Shown here piece after piece: positions 14,252-14,477 of a DNA stretch of 14,477 bases; the stretch's first letter is position 1; the number at the start of each line of letters is the position of its first letter. The notes beneath the pieces were generated by a model. That model saw nothing but the letters and a program-made list of their open reading frames with translations. It did not search any database and was not told the DNA's origin. Source of the DNA: Acidimicrobiaceae bacterium (GTDB lineage Bacteria; Actinomycetota; Acidimicrobiia; Acidimicrobiales; Ilumatobacteraceae); contig CANKVI010000013.1 in the NCBI GenBank assembly GCA_947487095.1, positions 1 through 14,477 of the forward strand, written 5' to 3'. Position numbers and translations under genes: made by a program.

Positions 14252-14477
14252 TTAGAATGCGAACAACACTCCACGCACCATCAGAATTCCGATAATCAAA
14301 ATGATGAGCCCAGCAATGCGTGTAAACCACGTTTGTGGCCACGCGCGGCTACTTGATCGTCCAAACCAACCAAGAACCGTGGCCACAACTCCTGGCGTGC
14401 CCATGAAGACGAAGCTGAACATGATCATTTGCGCAGGATCCGAAACCAAATCTGTAAGAACTAAGCCCCAAATACGG
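14252..14477 (-). CDS. TauE/SafE (UreH-like) membrane protein, C-terminal fragment at window edge
   Basis: Only the last 74 or so residues are visible; the reading frame is open to the right edge, so the start lies outside the window. The fragment has two hydrophobic helices joined by a basic loop: QMIMFSFVFMGTPGVVATVLG, then WFTRIAGLIILIIGILMV, ending RGVLFAF. The order (small-residue helix with a GTPG turn, Arg/Trp-containing loop, Leu/Ile/Gly helix ending in RG) fits the C-terminal part of the UreH-like or sulfite-exporter TauE/SafE transmembrane domain. Such proteins export sulfur anions or handle metals; the substrate cannot be told from this piece. An internal TTG at 14449 could be taken for a start, but the upstream residues continue the protein. 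It converges on the esterase gene, 52 bp apart. Confidence 0.6.
   Translation of the reverse strand, partial: RIWGLVLTDLVSDPAQMIMFSFVFMGTPGVVATVLGWFGRSSSRAWPQTWFTRIAGLIILIIGILMVRGVLFAF

Noticed and set aside
14252..14449. Complete small 65-residue membrane protein starting at a TTG
   Set aside because: The frame stays open upstream to the window edge with plausible coding residues, so this is the end of a longer TauE/SafE-like protein.

Overview
The window is a phosphonate-utilisation island, followed on the right by a few unrelated metabolic genes. Base composition is close to 50% GC by eye. Several traits suggest an aquatic, medium-GC actinobacterium, possibly of the Acidimicrobiia or Nanopelagicales type: overlapping ATGA gene junctions, secreted proteins with a Thr-rich linker, a small Cys/Trp module at mature N-termini, and a Streptomyces-like 11-nt GTTCA repeat. 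This placement is an inference from style, because the window has no rRNA or other taxonomic marker gene.

Left part, minus strand, reading right to left: a secreted choice-of-anchor I beta-propeller-like protein (3349 to 1649), the periplasmic/extracellular phosphonate-binding protein PhnD (1610 to 507), and the 5' part of the ATPase gene phnC (481 to the left edge). The permease gene phnE is not visible and probably lies just beyond the left edge. Spacings of 38 and 25 bp suggest one transcript. A 15-bp perfect inverted repeat starts exactly at the phnC start codon.

The divergent intergenic region (about 3350-3539) lies between the uptake operon and the catabolic operon. It holds a 12-bp palindrome flanked by mirrored GTTCAT/TGCGTAA elements that resemble PhoP/RegX3-type Pho boxes, one set for each direction.

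Central part, plus strand: a tightly packed operon phnG-H-I-J-K-L-M (3540-9430) encodes a complete carbon-phosphorus lyase core. It continues without a break into an archaeal-type inositol-monophosphatase/FBPase-like phosphatase (9427-10215) and a Rieske non-haem iron oxygenase (10218-11186). There is no phnN, phnP, phnO or phnF. Together the genes can import a phosphonate, couple it to ribose triphosphate (PhnGHI, with PhnL), trim pyrophosphate (PhnM) and break the C-P bond (PhnJ, with PhnK). The two tail genes are the most novel part: they may supply an alternative end to the ribose-phosphate arm and a processing step for the organic moiety.

Right part: a cytoplasmic-looking alkyl sulfatase of the SdsA1 type (13103 to 11190, minus) converges on the Rieske gene with only 3 bp between stop codons. 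It is divergent from a secreted CE1/PHB-depolymerase-like esterase (13132-14199, plus). A candidate terminator follows the esterase. The right edge carries the C-terminal end of a TauE/SafE (UreH-like) membrane protein on the minus strand. I see no tRNA, rRNA, insertion sequence, CRISPR array or prophage gene. The longest stretch without a gene is about 190 bp (3350-3539).
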